Assembly: GCF_947172395.1 (NCBI RefSeq)
Contig: NC_069098.1
Location: forward strand, 3,279,001-3,343,000
Source: Bicyclus anynana
Lineage: Eukaryota; Arthropoda; Insecta; Lepidoptera; Nymphalidae
Reading direction: 5' to 3'
DNA length: 64,000 nt
Shown here: one piece after another, positions 1 to 10,559 of the stretch
Position numbering within the stretch: the first letter of the stretch is position 1
Layout: every line of letters begins with the position of its first letter
The notes under the pieces: model-generated
The model's input: the letters and a program-made list of their open reading frames with translations, nothing else
Told to the model about the DNA's origin: nothing
The model's database searches: none
Position numbers and translations under genes: made by a program

Positions 1-396
1 ACACACAAACTGATCCCGCAAACTCTCTTCTAACCAATTGCCAAATTCGCAAGTCTTGGACAAACATTTCAATATAGCAACATATTCTGCTATACTTTCA
101 CCTTCCGTTTGCTTGCGATGTCGAAATTTAAACCTTTCCGCCAGTATACTTGGTTTCGGTTGTAAATGTTTTTCCAATATAACCGTTAGTTCACTGAAAG
201 TTTTTGACGTGGGTTTCGCAGGTGTACACAAATTCACCAACAGTTCATAGCACTCGGCACCCATGACCGTTATTAATGTCGGAACATACAAGTCACTATC
301 AATTTTGTTCACTTTAAAGTACTGTTCCAACCTTTCTACGTACAATTTCCAATTGTCCGAATGCATATTAAACTCGGAAATTTTACCGATCGACAT
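1..396 (-). CDS. LTR retrotransposon gag, N-terminal 132 residues, cut by window edge
   Basis: On the minus strand an ATG at 396-394 opens a frame that stays open to base 1. It therefore encodes at least 132 residues with no stop or frameshift. It begins MSIGKISEFN and contains the stretches NWKLYVERLEQYF, PTLITVMGAECYELL and HLQPKPS, then ERFKFRHRKQ and FGNWLEESLRDQF. This pattern is the capsid-type N-terminus of Gag proteins of Ty3/gypsy-like elements that are common in insects and often annotated as K02A2.6-like. Gag would form the cytoplasmic particle in which the element RNA is reverse transcribed. The ATG was chosen because it lies just downstream of a primer-binding-like site and a probable LTR. 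The nucleocapsid zinc knuckle and pol would lie left of the window, so intactness of the whole element cannot be judged. Retroelement assignment is confident; lineage is not. Confidence 0.75.
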   Translation of the reverse strand, partial: MSIGKISEFNMHSDNWKLYVERLEQYFKVNKIDSDLYVPTLITVMGAECYELLVNLCTPAKPTSKTFSELTVILEKHLQPKPSILAERFKFRHRKQTEGESIAEYVAILKCLSKTCEFGNWLEESLRDQFVC

Positions 397-401
397 TTTA
401 A

Positions 402-415
402 CCACTTCGTCGCCA
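402..415 (-). promoter_or_regulatory. Primer-binding-site-like sequence of the LTR retrotransposon
   Basis: On the minus strand TGGCGACGAAGTGG lies one base after the probable LTR end (ending TTTCA) and six bases before the gag ATG. TGG-initial primer-binding sites complementary to a tRNA 3' CCA end are standard for LTR retrotransposons. The particular tRNA was not identified, so the call rests on position and the TGG start. Confidence 0.45.
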
Positions 416-416
416 C

Positions 417-734
417 TGAAATATCTTGAGAGAGAAATAATAGTTACAACACGGTTTACCATACGCCATTTAATCACACAGAGAAAGATGACATAATTTA
501 TGTGACTACCTACAAATGTTAACCTAGCATACATTACAAAGACCTCTTTGACAGATAGGTATATTTGCGAGCTTTGATTTTGTAACGCTAGCAAGTTTCG
601 TGAAATTTAATCTCTCAACGACCAAAATGCAAAGTACAATTATTATAAAAGAGTATTTGAGGTTTTATGGCACCGCCAGTTTCGATTTTAAATAAAAAAA
701 AATAACAAAATGACAAACTATTGTCAATTTGACA
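417..734 (-). mobile_element. Probable 5' LTR of the retrotransposon (minus strand)
   Basis: Read on the minus strand, a roughly 318-bp block begins TGTCAAATTGACA and ends GATATTTCA, so it has TG...CA ends and sits directly before the primer-binding-like site. It holds a TATA-like stretch (CTTTTATAATAATT, about 640-655) that could be the LTR promoter. The second LTR is outside the window, so the boundaries and target duplication cannot be confirmed. The outer edge at 734 is inferred from the TG dinucleotide and the palindromic start only. Confidence 0.45.
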
Positions 735-1385
735 TAGTAAATAATAAATCTGTGTTGCCAATACGTATTTTTCTAAATCCCTACAAATCGAAGCGAAAAC
801 TCCCTAAATTGAAGAATGAACATATTATCTCAATTCCCCAAAAAGTCCCCGGAATTTGGGGAATTCGTCGGAAGTAATAGATAAAAAATAAATTGTTCAT
901 AGATCGTTCATTCGCTGTTCTCAATCGCTCGATCTAAAAACCAGAGTAAAAAGCATCTGGTAAATAGGAAAAAAACGCTCCTTCTTCAAACTACGTTTAA
1001 TATTTGACGGGCCGTTTCTTTAAATGACGTTTAAGTGAAAATCGGTGAACTCGGGTCTTAGTATCAAGCAAGCAAGCAAGAATTTCTTTTTATTAATAAA
1101 CATAATATTTTGTCAATCCATAGTTTAATTTAAAGTTAGGAAAGTAAATACCCACCTTTTGTTAAAATATCTACCTTTTCTTGAATTTGACCAGAACTGA
1201 CAAATCGATCTCACGACTTCTAATTTCTTAGTAGGCTTACTAAACTATTTGTCAGACCATAAAAGCTTCATCACAGCTCGTTACCCGCCTAAGTAAATCG
1301 CTTTGCATTTGAGGAAACAAACACAATTTAGTTACTTACCTTAGGTCTAACTCCACTCGCCGATAACTTAGCAACTTAGCTTATA
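735..1385. other. Unassigned AT-rich interval
   Basis: No coding signal, inverted repeat or family member was recognised. A short (CAAG)n run lies at about 1063-1080. Confidence 0.4.
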
Positions 1386-1692
1386 CGTCATCAACCCATA
1401 TTCGGCTCACTGCTGAGCTCGAGTCTCCTCTCAGAATGAGAGGGGTTAGGCCAATAGTCCACCACGCTGGCCCAATGCGGATTGGCAGACTTCACACACG
1501 CAGAGAATTGAGATAATTCTCTCGTATGCAGGTTTCCTCACGATGTTTTCCTTCACCGATTGAGACACGTGATATTTATTTTTTTTAAATGCACACAACT
1601 GAAAAGTTGGAGGTGCATGCCCCGGACCGGATTCGAACCCACACCCTCCGGAATCGGAAGCAGAGGTCATATCCACTGGGCTATCACAGCTC
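1386..1692 (-). mobile_element. SINE-A, near full length
   Basis: On the minus strand this is a tRNA-derived SINE. Its head reads TGATAGCCCAGTGGATATGA (A-box-like) followed by GGTTCGAATCC (B box), then a body containing CACGTGTCTCAATCGG, ATCGTGAGGAAACCTGCAT and CCTCTCATTCTGAGAGGAG, and it ends in GGGTTGATGA. RNA polymerase III would transcribe it from the internal boxes. It encodes no protein. This copy is nearly complete and serves as one reference for the family, which occurs about 20 times in the window. Confidence 0.85.
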
Positions 1693-2033
1693 ACTTAGCT
1701 TATATAGCAGCACAACTTTGGCGCAAAGTCACCTTTATCTTAATATAATTAAAGCTAGATTATTGATTACAAAATTAACACCAAACTCAAAGGGTATAAT
1801 TTGGCATAGAGTATATATAATTATATATAATTTGGTATAGTATAAACTGGCGTTTAACGTTTGATTCTAATTTAATAATTAAACTGATCATTATTGAGAT
1901 TCAATTTACAATTGATTGGCTAATTTGATAGATCAATCAGCAAACAAACGTCCTAATAATTACGAAATTACTATATATGAATATCGATTATAATATCTCC
2001 TTAATTAAATTGATTGATTTAATTGATTTAGGT

Positions 2034-2225
2034 TTCAATAGCTCTGTGGTAAAGGGGTCGGATTCATTACCGAGAGGTGGTGGTTCGATTCCCACTCTCT
2101 GTATTACTGTCGTACCGACTCCTAACACAGTCTTATACGACTAATACTATGGGAACGGGAATATTGGTCAAATTTAAAAATATATGGCAAATATTCATTA
2201 AAATAAAATAAATAAAATAAAATAA
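2034..2225 (+). mobile_element. SINE-C with (AAATA)n tail
   Basis: The tRNA-like head has TAGCTCTGTGGTAAAG as A box and GGTTCGATTCC as B box (2081-2091). The body contains CCGACTCCTAACACAG and ATATGGCAAATATTCATT, and an (AAATA)n tail follows at about 2200-2225. The body recurs at 4971, and an antisense copy enters from the right window edge at 64000, so this is a dispersed family rather than a tRNA gene. Confidence 0.75.
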
Positions 2226-2610
2226 GCCTTTATTACTGCCGGTATCAAAAAACAAATATAAAGAATAATAACAACCAAACAATAAATATTCATTAAGAAG
2301 TATCTATTACCTAATCCCTAATCTTGGTGACCAAACTATAGAAAACTTTTTTTCTAAAAAATCGTTTTTATTGAAGACGTGAAAATTGTTTACAATTTTG
2401 AAAATATAAAATCCTAATTTGACCCCAACTATCGAACCCAATACTTTAATTACAAAGCAACACTTGCTGCTTCACATAAATGATTTGTTTTACCCTTTAG
2501 CTGTTGACTATGGTCTTACAGGCCCAGTGATATCAGTCGAACATAATTTTGAACCCCTTTTCTCGAATTTACTTTGATTAAACGCCTCAGAATGTTTGAC
2601 TTCATTGAGG

Positions 2611-3040
2611 TACACGTGCTCTGAAATAGCGTGCTAAAAACGTGCTATTAAGTATGCCCCATACGAGCATGCTTATTATCAGCTTACATTTGCTAGCAGT
2701 AAGCATGCTATTTTTAAGTATGCTCCTGAATAAACATGCTAATTTGTATCTATCGCTCTCTGTCTATAGTATCGTGTTAGACAGGGAGAGATGAAGGTGA
2801 AGAGAATACAGAATAGCAATGCTGATCGACTAGCATATTCAATAAGCAAACCTGCGCGCTAAAAGCACGCCCCCTTTCACCCGCGCAACAAATAGCATAC
2901 TCATAAATCGCACGACTGTTGATTCTTGAGCAAGCTCGAAATAAGCATGCTCATTATTAGCAATGTTGCAATCTACACATGCTAATAAGTAGCAACTGCT
3001 CAATAGTAGCATGCTTTCGTGCTTGAAATGAGCATGCGTA
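2611..3040. mobile_element. GCATGC-rich MITE-like repeat, copy 1
   Basis: A 430-bp unit is saturated with AGCATGCT/GTGCT motifs in both orientations, for example GAGCATGCTTA, AAGCATGCTA and TAGTAGCATGCTTTCGTGCT. Its ends are CACGTGCTC and AGCATGCG, an imperfect inverted repeat, with TA on each side as expected for a TA-targeting (mariner-like) MITE. A second copy at 53091-53555 shares the whole unit with scattered differences, which fixes both boundaries. No coding capacity was seen. The superfamily is an inference from the TA ends. Confidence 0.7.
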
Positions 3041-3200
3041 ACAGGTACCGTCCAAATCGTGGTGTACGTAAGAAAGTAAATTAGGAACTAATAAATAATT
3101 ACATAACTTAAATAATAATTAGAAAATTGCCAAGTTAAAATGTCGACAATATTACAAATTTGCGCATGTTGATTGGTAAATTAAGGTTTACGAAATTGGC

Positions 3201-3258
3201 AAATTCCGAATCGGTAAGTGTCTCTCTAGGAAATTCCGAATCGATAAGTGTCTCTCGA
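3201..3258 (+). repeat. Two-copy 30-bp tandem repeat
   Basis: AAATTCCGAATCGGTAAGTG and AAATTCCGAATCGATAAGTG, each followed by TCTCTC, start 30 bp apart. Each unit contains a 5'-splice-site-like G(G/A)TAAGTG. No surrounding exon was recognised. Confidence 0.7.
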
Positions 3259-4708
3259 ACCCTTTTTTGCACTTCCCTAAGACTTCCATTTAGCGAAGTT
3301 GATGACAAAATAAAATCCGTTATTAAGAAATCGATTAATTACTCCGAAGGGTCGCTGCTCAGAGTCCCTAATTAATGTACTACTTAACAACCAATCAGGG
3401 GATTCGTCAATTCCTTGTCTTCTCCGAAGCTTTCAACGTTAAGGCCATCCATTACCCTAAGACACAAATTGAGCTCATTTTCGTAGGGGAGTTTCGTATG
3501 CTATTTTTTAGCCAAGATTTTTTTACGAAATAAAAATTATAACACTGTGAGTAGTAATACCATATTTGATCATGTATATAAAATATGAGCAAGCACATGT
3601 GAGAGATAATAATTATTGAGTAATATAATTATAATAATAACTTTTATTAGCATTATACTCGTAGCAGCTTTATTTTATGCACACAGTAAAATGCAATAAT
3701 AAATTAATAATTCGTTTATATCTTTGCATATTTACTTTTAAATTTTCTTAAGAATAAAAATTAAAATAGTTTATTTTATTACATACATTAGTAACAATTA
3801 ATTATTATTATTAAAGGCTGAGTCTTCTTTGAAAAGTTATAAAACTCCTGTGTCAGAAGGCTTCGCTCTTCTCTTCCATAACAAAAAGTTCAGAAAAAAA
3901 AATATAAAAATATAAAATCATATCTGTAAAAGTTCATTTTTATTTGAAAGCGTTTCATATAAATTTTGTTAAATAAATAATACCGGCCGATTAAACAAAT
4001 AAAAAGATTGTTATTGTGGATTTCATCTCACACTAAGTGCGCCTGGATCCTTTTGCAATGTACATCACACGCGTAGTCCCTGCTCATGGACATATGGGTG
4101 TAAAATTTTTGTTACTCGCTAATAACGGAGCTTTTCTTTGGTGAAATAATTATTAGAATCAGTTCAGTAGTTTCGGAGTCTAGTCACATAATAAACAAAA
4201 GATCAATTAAGGTCATGTGTACTTTAAAATATAAATTTAAAAAGACTTTCCTTTTAATAATTTCGCCAAAAGTTTCAACATTCTAGAGAATTAGACAAAT
4301 ATTTTATACAATATAGGTTGAAAATATGGCGCGCCGACAAAATAATCCCACATCTATGGACCCAAAAAACAATAAACGTACCAACTTTAGTGGTAAACAA
4401 AGGAATTGAGGCGTGAACCCTCCTCCCCCGGGGATGCTGCGTGGAAACTCTTTGAATTTAACTTATTTGATAAGGCCCCTAGAGTGGCTGAATTTATTTT
4501 TATTATACCCAGTTTGATTTAGTTGTTTTGTTACATTTGTGTAGATACATTATTTTGTTTGCGTATTTTTTGGATTTTACAAGATTCTATTTAACTTCGC
4601 CTGTAGTATTAAATGAAAAAAAAAGTATAAAAAAGTAGTAAATGGGTCAAATATTGAAAGGTAAATTAAGACAGACGGAGAGACGTGATAGTACAGTGAA
4701 TATGATCT
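3259..4708. other. Unassigned AT-rich interval
   Basis: Nothing is confidently recognised. The stretch 4025-4200 contains AGTTCAGTAGTTTCGGAG and ends in ATAAACAAA, which faintly resembles the inner part of an antisense Helitron, but it is too decayed to call. Confidence 0.35.
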
Positions 4709-4940
4709 TTGCATTCGATTCGGACGGCGTTTGAATCTGGTCCATAGCATGCACCACTTCCCTTTCAGCTATGTGCAATTATAAGAAATTGCACGTGACT
4801 CATATGGTGAAGGAAAAACGTCGTTAGGAAACTTACATACCTGACTTTTCTTAATATTATTAATTCTCTACGTGTGTGAAAATTTCATCCTATACATTTG
4901 CCTATCTGCATTGGGCTATCGTGTTTGACTAGCATAAGGC
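4709..4940 (+). mobile_element. SINE-A, degenerate copy
   Basis: The sequence follows SINE-A from the B-box region (GTTTGAATCTGGTCC) through GCATGCACC, the GTGAAGGAAAAACGTCGT block and CTACGTGTGTGAA, but with many substitutions and no clear A box. It is an old, inactive insertion. Confidence 0.6.
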
Positions 4941-4970
4941 TAACAGTCAAACAGCCTCTAATTTAAAAGC

Positions 4971-5095
4971 CTCAATAGCTCAACGGTTCAAACTTCACCC
5001 CGTTGGCCTTTCGTACCCACTCCTAGCACAGTCTTTCCGACTAGTTGGAGGGAATTGGGAATATTGGTAATATTATAAAAGATATGGCAAATATT
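4971..5095 (+). mobile_element. SINE-C, internally deleted
   Basis: Starts TCAATAGCTCAACGG and continues into CCCACTCCTAGCACAGTC and GATATGGCAAATATTC, matching the copy at 2034. The B-box segment is missing, so it would not be transcribed by RNA polymerase III. Confidence 0.6.
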
Positions 5096-5404
5096 CTTTT
5101 TAAAGAAAAAAAATCTGATGTGAGACTTGTACTCAACAGTGAGCCGAGCGTCGTTAATTATGAAATTAGGGCAAGTTCTTGACTTGATTAAACAGTTACA
5201 TTTCAGACAGTGCATTGAAATGAACCTACATTTCGGTTTAATATTAGGCCTTGCTCGACGTTTATAGTTGGTATTCTACTGGCTCAAGAACATTACTATT
5301 CCTCAACTCCAACCAATCAGAGTAAAAAGTTATTAGTGGTTTTACTTTACAATTAATGGTTATACATTCAATCATCCCCCGTTTTCCTACATTCCTGTAG
5401 ATTT

Positions 5405-5462
5405 TAGCAACACTTAACATCAGGTGTGATTGCAGTCAAGCTTAACATATAAAAATAAATAT
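5405..5462 (+). mobile_element. SINE 3' tail fragment (SINE-B-like)
   Basis: Contains AACATCAGGTGTGATTGCAG and AGTCAAGCTTAACAT followed by an A-rich tail, matching the terminal part of SINE-B. The rest of the element is absent. Confidence 0.5.
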
Positions 5463-5814
5463 AAGATATTTAAAATTTAAGATTTGGACCTGAATGGAAA
5501 TTCCAAATACGTTTCCAAATTTTCCGTTATTCTTTCCTTCGATAAGCCACAAAAAAAGGCAGACGAATCAAGTGGAAAATTACATGATCACGGCATGATC
5601 TTTTAATATTCAGTTGAATAAGTTTAGGCCAATAAAAAGCTCTTAAAATATACTCTTAAAAATTAATTTTCGTTAAATTTCAGAAACGGCTGATCAGATT
5701 TGGGTTGATTATAATGTAAAATTAGTTAGATTTACTCGTAAGATACGAGTAGGTCTCGTTTCGTTTTTCTAAGTAGAATTGAGTAAAAAATAGAGACTAA
5801 GAAATCTTAGTTTC

Positions 5815-6050
5815 TTTATTATAAACGCGAAAGTTTGTATGGATGTTTGTTTGGATATATGTTTGGATATTTGTTTGGATGTTTGTTACTCTTTAACGCC
5901 GCTACTACTGAAGCGATTTGGCTGAGATTTCGAATGGACATAGATTTTACTTTCAGTTACTATAGGCTGCTTTACTCCGGAAAAATCCATGGTTACGCGG
6001 AATTTGTGACAAACTGAATTCCACGCGGACGAAGCCCGCGCTTCCGCTAG
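5815..6050 (+). mobile_element. Non-autonomous Helitron, Lep1-like
   Basis: Begins near TTTATTATAAACGCGAAAGT, contains GCCGCTACTACTGAAGCGAT and the phase TTTACTTTC..., and ends CACGCGGACGAAGCCCGCGC...TTCCGCTAG followed by T. The 3' end has the hairpin-plus-CTAG signature of Helitrons. The (GGATGTTTGTTT)-type stretch at 5838-5888 is locally tandem. No Rep/helicase coding sequence is present, so it would need an autonomous partner. Confidence 0.8.
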
Positions 6051-6064
6051 TCTAACATAAAAGA

Positions 6065-6210
6065 ATTTTCATGAAAGAAGTCCCCCAGACGCGGCGCTAA
6101 TACCTTAATGGCGCTCATTGTCATTTGGTAACGGCGGTCTTATTGTAATTTGTGTAAGGCGCTGTCAATTTTAGTTCAGGTTTTAGCCGCAGGACTTCTT
6201 TCATGAAAAT
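6065..6210. mobile_element. Small MITE with 19-bp perfect TIRs
   Basis: ATTTTCATGAAAGAAGTCC at 6065 is repeated inverted at 6192-6210. The 146-bp unit holds repeated GGCGCT/GGCGC motifs. It lies 14 bp beyond the CTAG of the preceding Helitron. No other copy was seen in the window, so mobility is inferred from the TIRs alone. Confidence 0.6.
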
Positions 6211-7199
6211 AACTCTACCTACCTGTACTGAAATATTCAAAAAGATAAAAGTATAACAATTGTTACTTCCGATTAGTTAATTTAAATTGCACATCATTTT
6301 AATTTAATTAAGGATAAATTAAATTTAAATTAGCAAAAGGAGTTTCATAAAAACAGATGTTTTTATACTTATTCTACAGTGGTCGATTATTTAAGAAAGT
6401 TCCTAAAACCAGTAAAGGAACCCAACGCTTTTCTGATGATCATAATTTATTATTATTTGGTAAGAATATTTCTAAAGAAAATAATTTACGCGGCTGCCAA
6501 TTCAACTGTGTGTAGCGTAATATATTTGACGTAACATGTTGAGGGGTTTTCCTTTTGTTTCATTCGCTTATTACCAACGTTTACTGATGCGCATACATTT
6601 CATCCGTGACTTGGAAACCCGCCTGAAACATTAGGGCATTGACGTGTTATGACATCTAGAGTTGAAATTATTTTAGGTACGGTTTTGTAAATTTGTAAAT
6701 GATTCAGTTTAAATATCTTCATCTTGTGCACTCAACATCACTTCTATTATAGGACTCAAAAGTGATTACAAATATAAGAAAAGTAATGTCGAACAAAGGT
6801 TATGATTCACAACACTTGTCAGGATAACTTAATTAACAAATCAAACTGTAACCAATATAAGTGCCTAGAATGGCAGAGAATGACCTTGAGTGGAGTCACG
6901 TACTTGTGAACGATGTGTGTAGGGTTAAAGGATCCTTTGACTGATATCAAACACTCCCCTTTTCCACTCAAGTCACTCTCCCCGCCTATTCCAAGTAACC
7001 CATAAAGAATTACACAACAATAGATGTGGACGGTTCGAACGCCTCGAGCACACTGAAGCCAACACAAGATCGAGCGACGTCATATCCGTCACAGACTACT
7101 ATTTCCAACACTAAACGGCGATAACACTTCTTTAATACGTATTACTATTGTTTATTACTTACTTTTCATCATTATCTAATTACGTCTATTCATCTAGCG
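6211..7199. other. Unassigned interval
   Basis: AT-rich sequence with no recognised coding, repeat or RNA feature. Confidence 0.35.
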
Positions 7200-7547
7200 C
7201 AAGGTTTCTCAAAGTGGAGTACGCGAACACCTAGGGATTCGCCATTCGACGGCAGGGGGTACGTGACTAGATTTACGTAACTGATACCAAGTCAGAATTA
7301 AGGTTAAAATTGTCCAAAATTACTCCGTAAATTGAATCCATTTGCGACAAGAAACAAGCATACCCATCACATTAATATTACAAAGACATTTCTTTTGGTA
7401 CTTTATGTGCTACATTTTATTCAAATAAAAACCTTATTTTCTTCAACAGTCACATTTTTTTTTCTTTAGAGGGGGAGTCCCATAGTTCGCTGTCACTTGG
7501 AAATTTTAACAGGGGTTGGTGGAGCCGAAACTTTGACAAACCCTGAA
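7200..7547. mobile_element. hAT-like non-autonomous element
   Basis: The left end CAAGGTTTCTCAAAGTGGAG and the inverse of the right end (CAGGGTTTGTCAAAGT) form imperfect terminal inverted repeats of the CAGGGTTTCTCAAAGT type known from hAT elements. Flanking octamers ATCTAGCG and TTATAGCG match at six of eight positions, consistent with a decayed 8-bp target duplication. No transposase is encoded in the 348 bp. Confidence 0.55.
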
Positions 7548-7971
7548 TTATAGCGGATTAGCGTGTATCTAAGTTAAGCAATTGCGCTAAAAATATTTCA
7601 TAGATATTTATTTGAAAGGGGTGTCGTTTATATTCATACAATATATTATTCCATTTGTGAATTGGATAGCAATTTAAGTCTATCATATTTTTTTTTTCAG
7701 TTTAATCAGAATTTGAACAAAGCATTTATATTTACTTTAAAAAGCTATAAAAATATTAAAAATCACTGTTAGTACGTTAAAATAATTTCCTCTGATGGTA
7801 GTAACATCTCACTGTATTCAGAAATAAAATAAAGATAGATGTATACCTACTATTATTATGTAGATGCACATTCATTTGGAAAACAAATAAATTTAGATAC
7901 TTTGTAACAAGCGACACATCTAAGAGAAGACTAGGAAAGTTATTATTTAAATATTTTCGAGAAGTTAATAT
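7548..7971. other. Unassigned AT-rich interval
   Basis: No recognised feature. Confidence 0.35.
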
Positions 7972-8208
7972 AGACAGCCTCCGTGGCGCAGTGCTTTGCG
8001 CGGTGGATTTTCAAGACGGAGGTCCTGGGTTCCATCTCCGGCCGATTGAGATTGGCTGGTGAAAGACTTCGATAGTGGTCCGGTACGATGTCGTGTAGAA
8101 ATCGAAAGGGGTGTAGATTTTCATCCTCCTAACAAGTTAGCCCGCTTCCATCTTAGATTGCATCATCACTTACCATCAGGTGAGATTATAGTCATGGGCT
8201 AAAAAAAA
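7972..8208 (+). mobile_element. SINE-B, internally shortened
   Basis: Head GACAGCCTCCGTGGCGCAGT (A box TGGCGCAGTG) with a mutated B box (GGGTTCCATCTCC), then GGTACGATGTCGTGTAGAAA, GGATTTTCATCCTCC-like text, CTAACAAGTTAGCCCGCTTC and CATCAGGTGAGATTATAGTC. It lacks about 80 bp between the head and the TAGCGTTCCGG block found in longer copies such as the one at 37662. Confidence 0.8.
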
Positions 8209-8381
8209 GGTAACGACGTAGTTTACCAAACAAGTTAAAACGATGGTTAAAATATTGTACAAAAAGAATTTCTATGTTCTTTGTTCGTATTTTCTTCGTA
8301 AAATCTTCCACATGATTTGAACTTTTTATTAGAGTTTGAACTTTTCAACAAAGTGAACCGAACTCCACAATTATTCTGATA

Positions 8382-8601
8382 CTAGCGAACGCCCGCGACT
8401 TCATCCACGTGGAATTCAGTTTTTCACAAATCCCACGGGAACCATGGATTTATCCGGGATGAAAGTAGCCTATGTGTTAATTCAGAGTGAAATCTATTTC
8501 CATTCCAAATTTCAGCCAAATCGCTTCAGTAGCCGCAGCGTAAAGGAGGAACAAACATATAAACACACACACAAACTTTCGCCTTTATAATATTAGTGTG
8601 A
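8382..8601 (-). mobile_element. Non-autonomous Helitron, Lep1-like
   Basis: Antisense copy. CTAGCGAACGCCCGCGACTT at the left is the inverted 3' hairpin end, and ATAATATTAGTGTGA at the right is the inverted 5' end. The inner blocks CAAATCGCTTCAGTAGCCGC and AACACATAGGC-type text match the family. Confidence 0.8.
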
Positions 8602-8723
8602 TGTGATTCCTTCAAAAGGGAAGTTCTGTATTTGGTATTTAATGTACTCGTATTTGTTTATATGTTTATGTTCGTATGATTCTTATTTTTCAAAACTACT
8701 GATCCGATGATAGTTTTCGTTGT

Positions 8724-9055
8724 TTCGTCGTCGTTATCAACCCATTTTCGGCTCACTGCTGAGCTCGAGTCTCCTCTCAGAATGAGAGGGGTTAGGACAA
8801 TAGTCCTATAGGGTTAGGGTTAGACAATAGGGTTGGCCCAATGTGGATTGGCAGATTTCACACACGCAGAGAATTAAGATAATTCTCTCGTATGCAGGTT
8901 TCCTCACGATGTTTTCCTTCACCATTTGAAACACGTGATGTTTAATTTCTTAAAATGCACACATCTGAAAATTGGAGGTGCATGCCCCGGACCGTATTCG
9001 AACCCACACCCTCCGGAATCGGAGGCAGAGGTCATATCCACTGGGCTATCACGAC
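8724..9055 (-). mobile_element. SINE-A with internal expansion
   Basis: Full SINE-A from the (GAC)n-like tail at the left to the A box at the right (TGATAGCCCAGTGG inverted). The usual GGCCAATAGTCC segment is followed here by an extra block of about 30 bp with repeated GGGTTAG and CAATAG (about 8803-8832). Confidence 0.85.
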
Positions 9056-9542
9056 TTCGTTGTTTATCCTACACATAATATTATGTATGTTCCAGGAAAG
9101 TATTACGATTTCAAAGCGGTCCTTATTGTCTTAAACATTTTAGGTAAGGCACCTAGGTTACAAGAACAAGTTGCGAAGAAACTTTGTATCTTTTTGTTAT
9201 AAAATTTACAACTTTATATCTATTTTCATTCGGACAGAGAAGCTACCTGGCCAGAAATTCAGTTTCCAAGTACTAAGGAAGCCATTCTTCGTGTTGAAGT
9301 GAAAATTAATTCGTCCCTGTTTCTACTTTACTTTGTATACTTGGTAAAACAAGTTTTGACCTGAATACGTCTTTAAATTTGCTTTCATAGTTATCTACCT
9401 CTTTTGCCCAGTTAATGATAAGTCCACGTAATGACCCAAAGCCTCCTAAGACATGAGAACTGAGTTAAGAGACGGTTGTATTGTAGAGTACCTAATGCTT
9501 TTGAGACAGTCTGAGTAGCAGGCGTTTTAACATACGGCCTTC

Positions 9543-9592
9543 ATCTTACTAATATTAGAAACGCGAAAGTTTGTATCGATGTTTGTTTAGAT
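9543..9592 (+). mobile_element. Helitron 5' end fragment
   Basis: CTTACTAATATTAGAAACGC then GAAAGTTTGTATCGATG match the Lep1-like 5' end. The match stops after about 50 bp, so this is a truncated copy. Confidence 0.6.
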
Positions 9593-10227
9593 TAAAATTA
9601 AAATTTATGTATTAAACACACAGTTACAAATCTCTAATACAATAATAGAGTAAATCCCTGGCTCCCAAAGTAGCTGTGACTGTATCTTGGAAGCCAGTGG
9701 ATGCCCATTAGTGTTACATATTAAAATTAAAATAAAGTGTAGTAGGCAAAAAAGAAGAAAGGTGAATTTGTAAAACAAGATCAAACACAAATAAATATAT
9801 TTTTCTGTGGTCGTGTGTGTGTATATGAAATGAAATGATTTTTTTTTCTCCACATTATGTGATGTACAACAATATACGTAACTGTGTTAGGTTATAATTT
9901 GAATGTGTGATAATGTGGGGACTGGTGCTCGCACTGGGTACAAAACCTGTGTTGCAAGACACCAGGCCCTATCCCCGCACCTAAATCTTAATAAACAATA
10001 TTAACAATAATTGTGACGTAATTAAACAATTTCGTAATATGTGTGTGTTTAAGTAAGTATGAGCGCGCTTGCGTGAGTATGGGTGGTGTATTAAATAAAT
10101 GCCCAAGAGGGTACCCTCATAGGTTCGAGTTCGAGTTTTTAGAATGTGTTGAACGATTAGTTTTTCCACGTAGTTGTAATTGCTATCAATTATCCAGTTA
10201 AATATGATTTCTTAATTTTCTGATGCT
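9593..10227. other. Unassigned interval
   Basis: AT-rich. A short imperfect hairpin pairs GTGGGGACTGGT (about 9914) with ACCAGGCCCTATCCCCGCAC (about 9962-9981). No gene is recognised. Confidence 0.35.
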
Positions 10228-10413
10228 GAGTTTATGTATGTATGTTGTTTATTACTCTTTAGAGCCGCTACTACTGAAGCGATTTGGCAGAAATTTGGAA
10301 TGGAAATAGATTTTACTCTGGATTAATACATAGGCTACTTTTTATCTCGGAAAAATTCATGATTCCCGCGGGATTTGTGAAAACCAAGCGGACGAAATCG
10401 CGGGCGTCCGATG
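10228..10413 (+). mobile_element. Helitron, Lep1-like, both termini damaged
   Basis: The inner part is clear: GCCGCTACTACTGAAGCGAT, TTTACTCTGGATTAATACAT, CCCGCGGGATTTGTGAAAAC and GAAATCGCGGGCGTCCG. The expected CTAG end reads GATGG and the 5' ATATTATAAA end is missing. Confidence 0.75.
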
Positions 10414-10559
10414 GTGAGATAATAATTCCATTAATGTAAAAACTGACGTTTTCAGTCAAACAACAAAGAAATCTATAAAAAATTAAGCAGTCCGTTCCAT
10501 GAGCGATTTTTAATACAAAAAAAAAATACAAATTGTACCTGTAAAAGTTCAATGCAGTT

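Noticed and set aside
8803..8832. GGGTTAGGGTTAG as a telomere-like insert
   Set aside because: Only two units, derived from the GGGGTTAGG text of SINE-A itself.
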